NCBI GenBank assembly: GCA_913776675.1 | Contig: CAJYRE010000113.1 | Location: 1-6,139, forward strand | DNA from: Rhizobiaceae bacterium | GTDB lineage: Bacteria; Pseudomonadota; Alphaproteobacteria; Rhizobiales; Rhizobiaceae | Direction: 5' to 3' | DNA: 6,139 bases | Shown here: positions 5,992 to 6,139 of the stretch, one piece after another | Numbering within the stretch: the stretch's first letter is position 1 | How the letters are laid out: every line of letters begins with the position of its first letter | Program-made: the position numbers and the translations under genes | Notes under the pieces: model-generated | The model's input: the letters and a program-made list of their open reading frames with translations, nothing else | Told to the model about the DNA's origin: nothing | Databases searched by the model: none

Positions 5992-6139
5992 CAAATTCTC
6001 CGCTTCACCACATCAGGTGGCCAACCAAAAAGGCACACCGAAGGTAAAATTACTTTTTCTCTAAGAAAACGGAGCGATGCAGAGTTTCAATACAACTCAA
6101 AGCCTCACCCTCTGTTTTCCGAAATCTCCCGGAAGACGG
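5992..6139 (-). other. Long leader upstream of secY
   Basis: In most spc operons rplO ends shortly before secY. Here 148 nt show no L15-like C-terminus in any of the three minus-strand frames, so this appears non-coding. It contains the secY GGAG site (5998-6001) and two weak 4-5 bp inverted repeats, one being GAGTT/AACTC. No convincing promoter or terminator is seen. The region may be a longer intergenic leader whose upstream part lies outside the window. Confidence 0.45.

Noticed and set aside
5992..5994. TTG start for secY one codon upstream of ATG
   Set aside because: GGAG would be only 3 nt away. ATG 5991 has 6-nt spacing and gives the conserved MASAAEQ start.
1..6139. Defence island, mobile element or other novel multi-gene system
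   Set aside because: All certain genes are core housekeeping genes in a conserved order. I saw no transposase, integrase, long terminal repeats, CRISPR-like repeats or toxin-antitoxin pair.

Overview
The window is mostly the 3' part of an alphaproteobacterial ribosomal-protein (spc/alpha) operon, read on the minus strand. In transcription order it carries secY, adk, rpsM, rpsK, rpoA and rplQ. The gene order, an adk placed between secY and rpsM, the ATGA overlap of secY and adk, the 336-residue RpoA ending in RYEDQY, and the SecY N-terminus (MASAAEQLASNLNFS) all point to Hyphomicrobiales (Rhizobiales), near the Brucella/Phyllobacterium/Rhizobium group. Base composition looks close to even, lower than many members of that order. 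I cannot name a genus.

Layout, right to left on the minus strand. At least 148 nt of apparently non-coding DNA (5992-6139) precede secY, and no end of rplO is visible there. secY (translocon channel) overlaps adk (adenylate kinase) by 4 nt. A 229-nt gap then separates adk from rpsM (S13, GTG start), followed by rpsK (S11), rpoA (RNA polymerase alpha) and rplQ (L17). The three gaps inside rpsM-rplQ are 133, 98 and 133 nt, and each holds one or two stem-loops without a U-tract. A strong intrinsic terminator with an 11-bp stem and GAAA loop ends the transcript after rplQ.

Left of the terminator, a convergent plus-strand gene (278-1159) encodes a 293-residue membrane protein of the DUF817 (YoaT-like) family, with no established function. 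Divergent from it, at the left edge, is the start of a minus-strand gene for a protein with an N-terminal membrane anchor, cut off by the window. Its start is ambiguous (ATG at 124 or TTG at 202).

The operon genes serve linked housekeeping roles: small-subunit head assembly (S13, S11), the large subunit exit-tunnel area (L17), transcription (alpha), protein export (SecY) and adenylate balance (Adk). I see no mobile element, CRISPR array, tRNA or rRNA, and no convincing novel multi-gene system. The points most worth a second look are the intercistronic hairpins, an internal duplicated motif in the DUF817 protein, and the start of the truncated left-edge gene.
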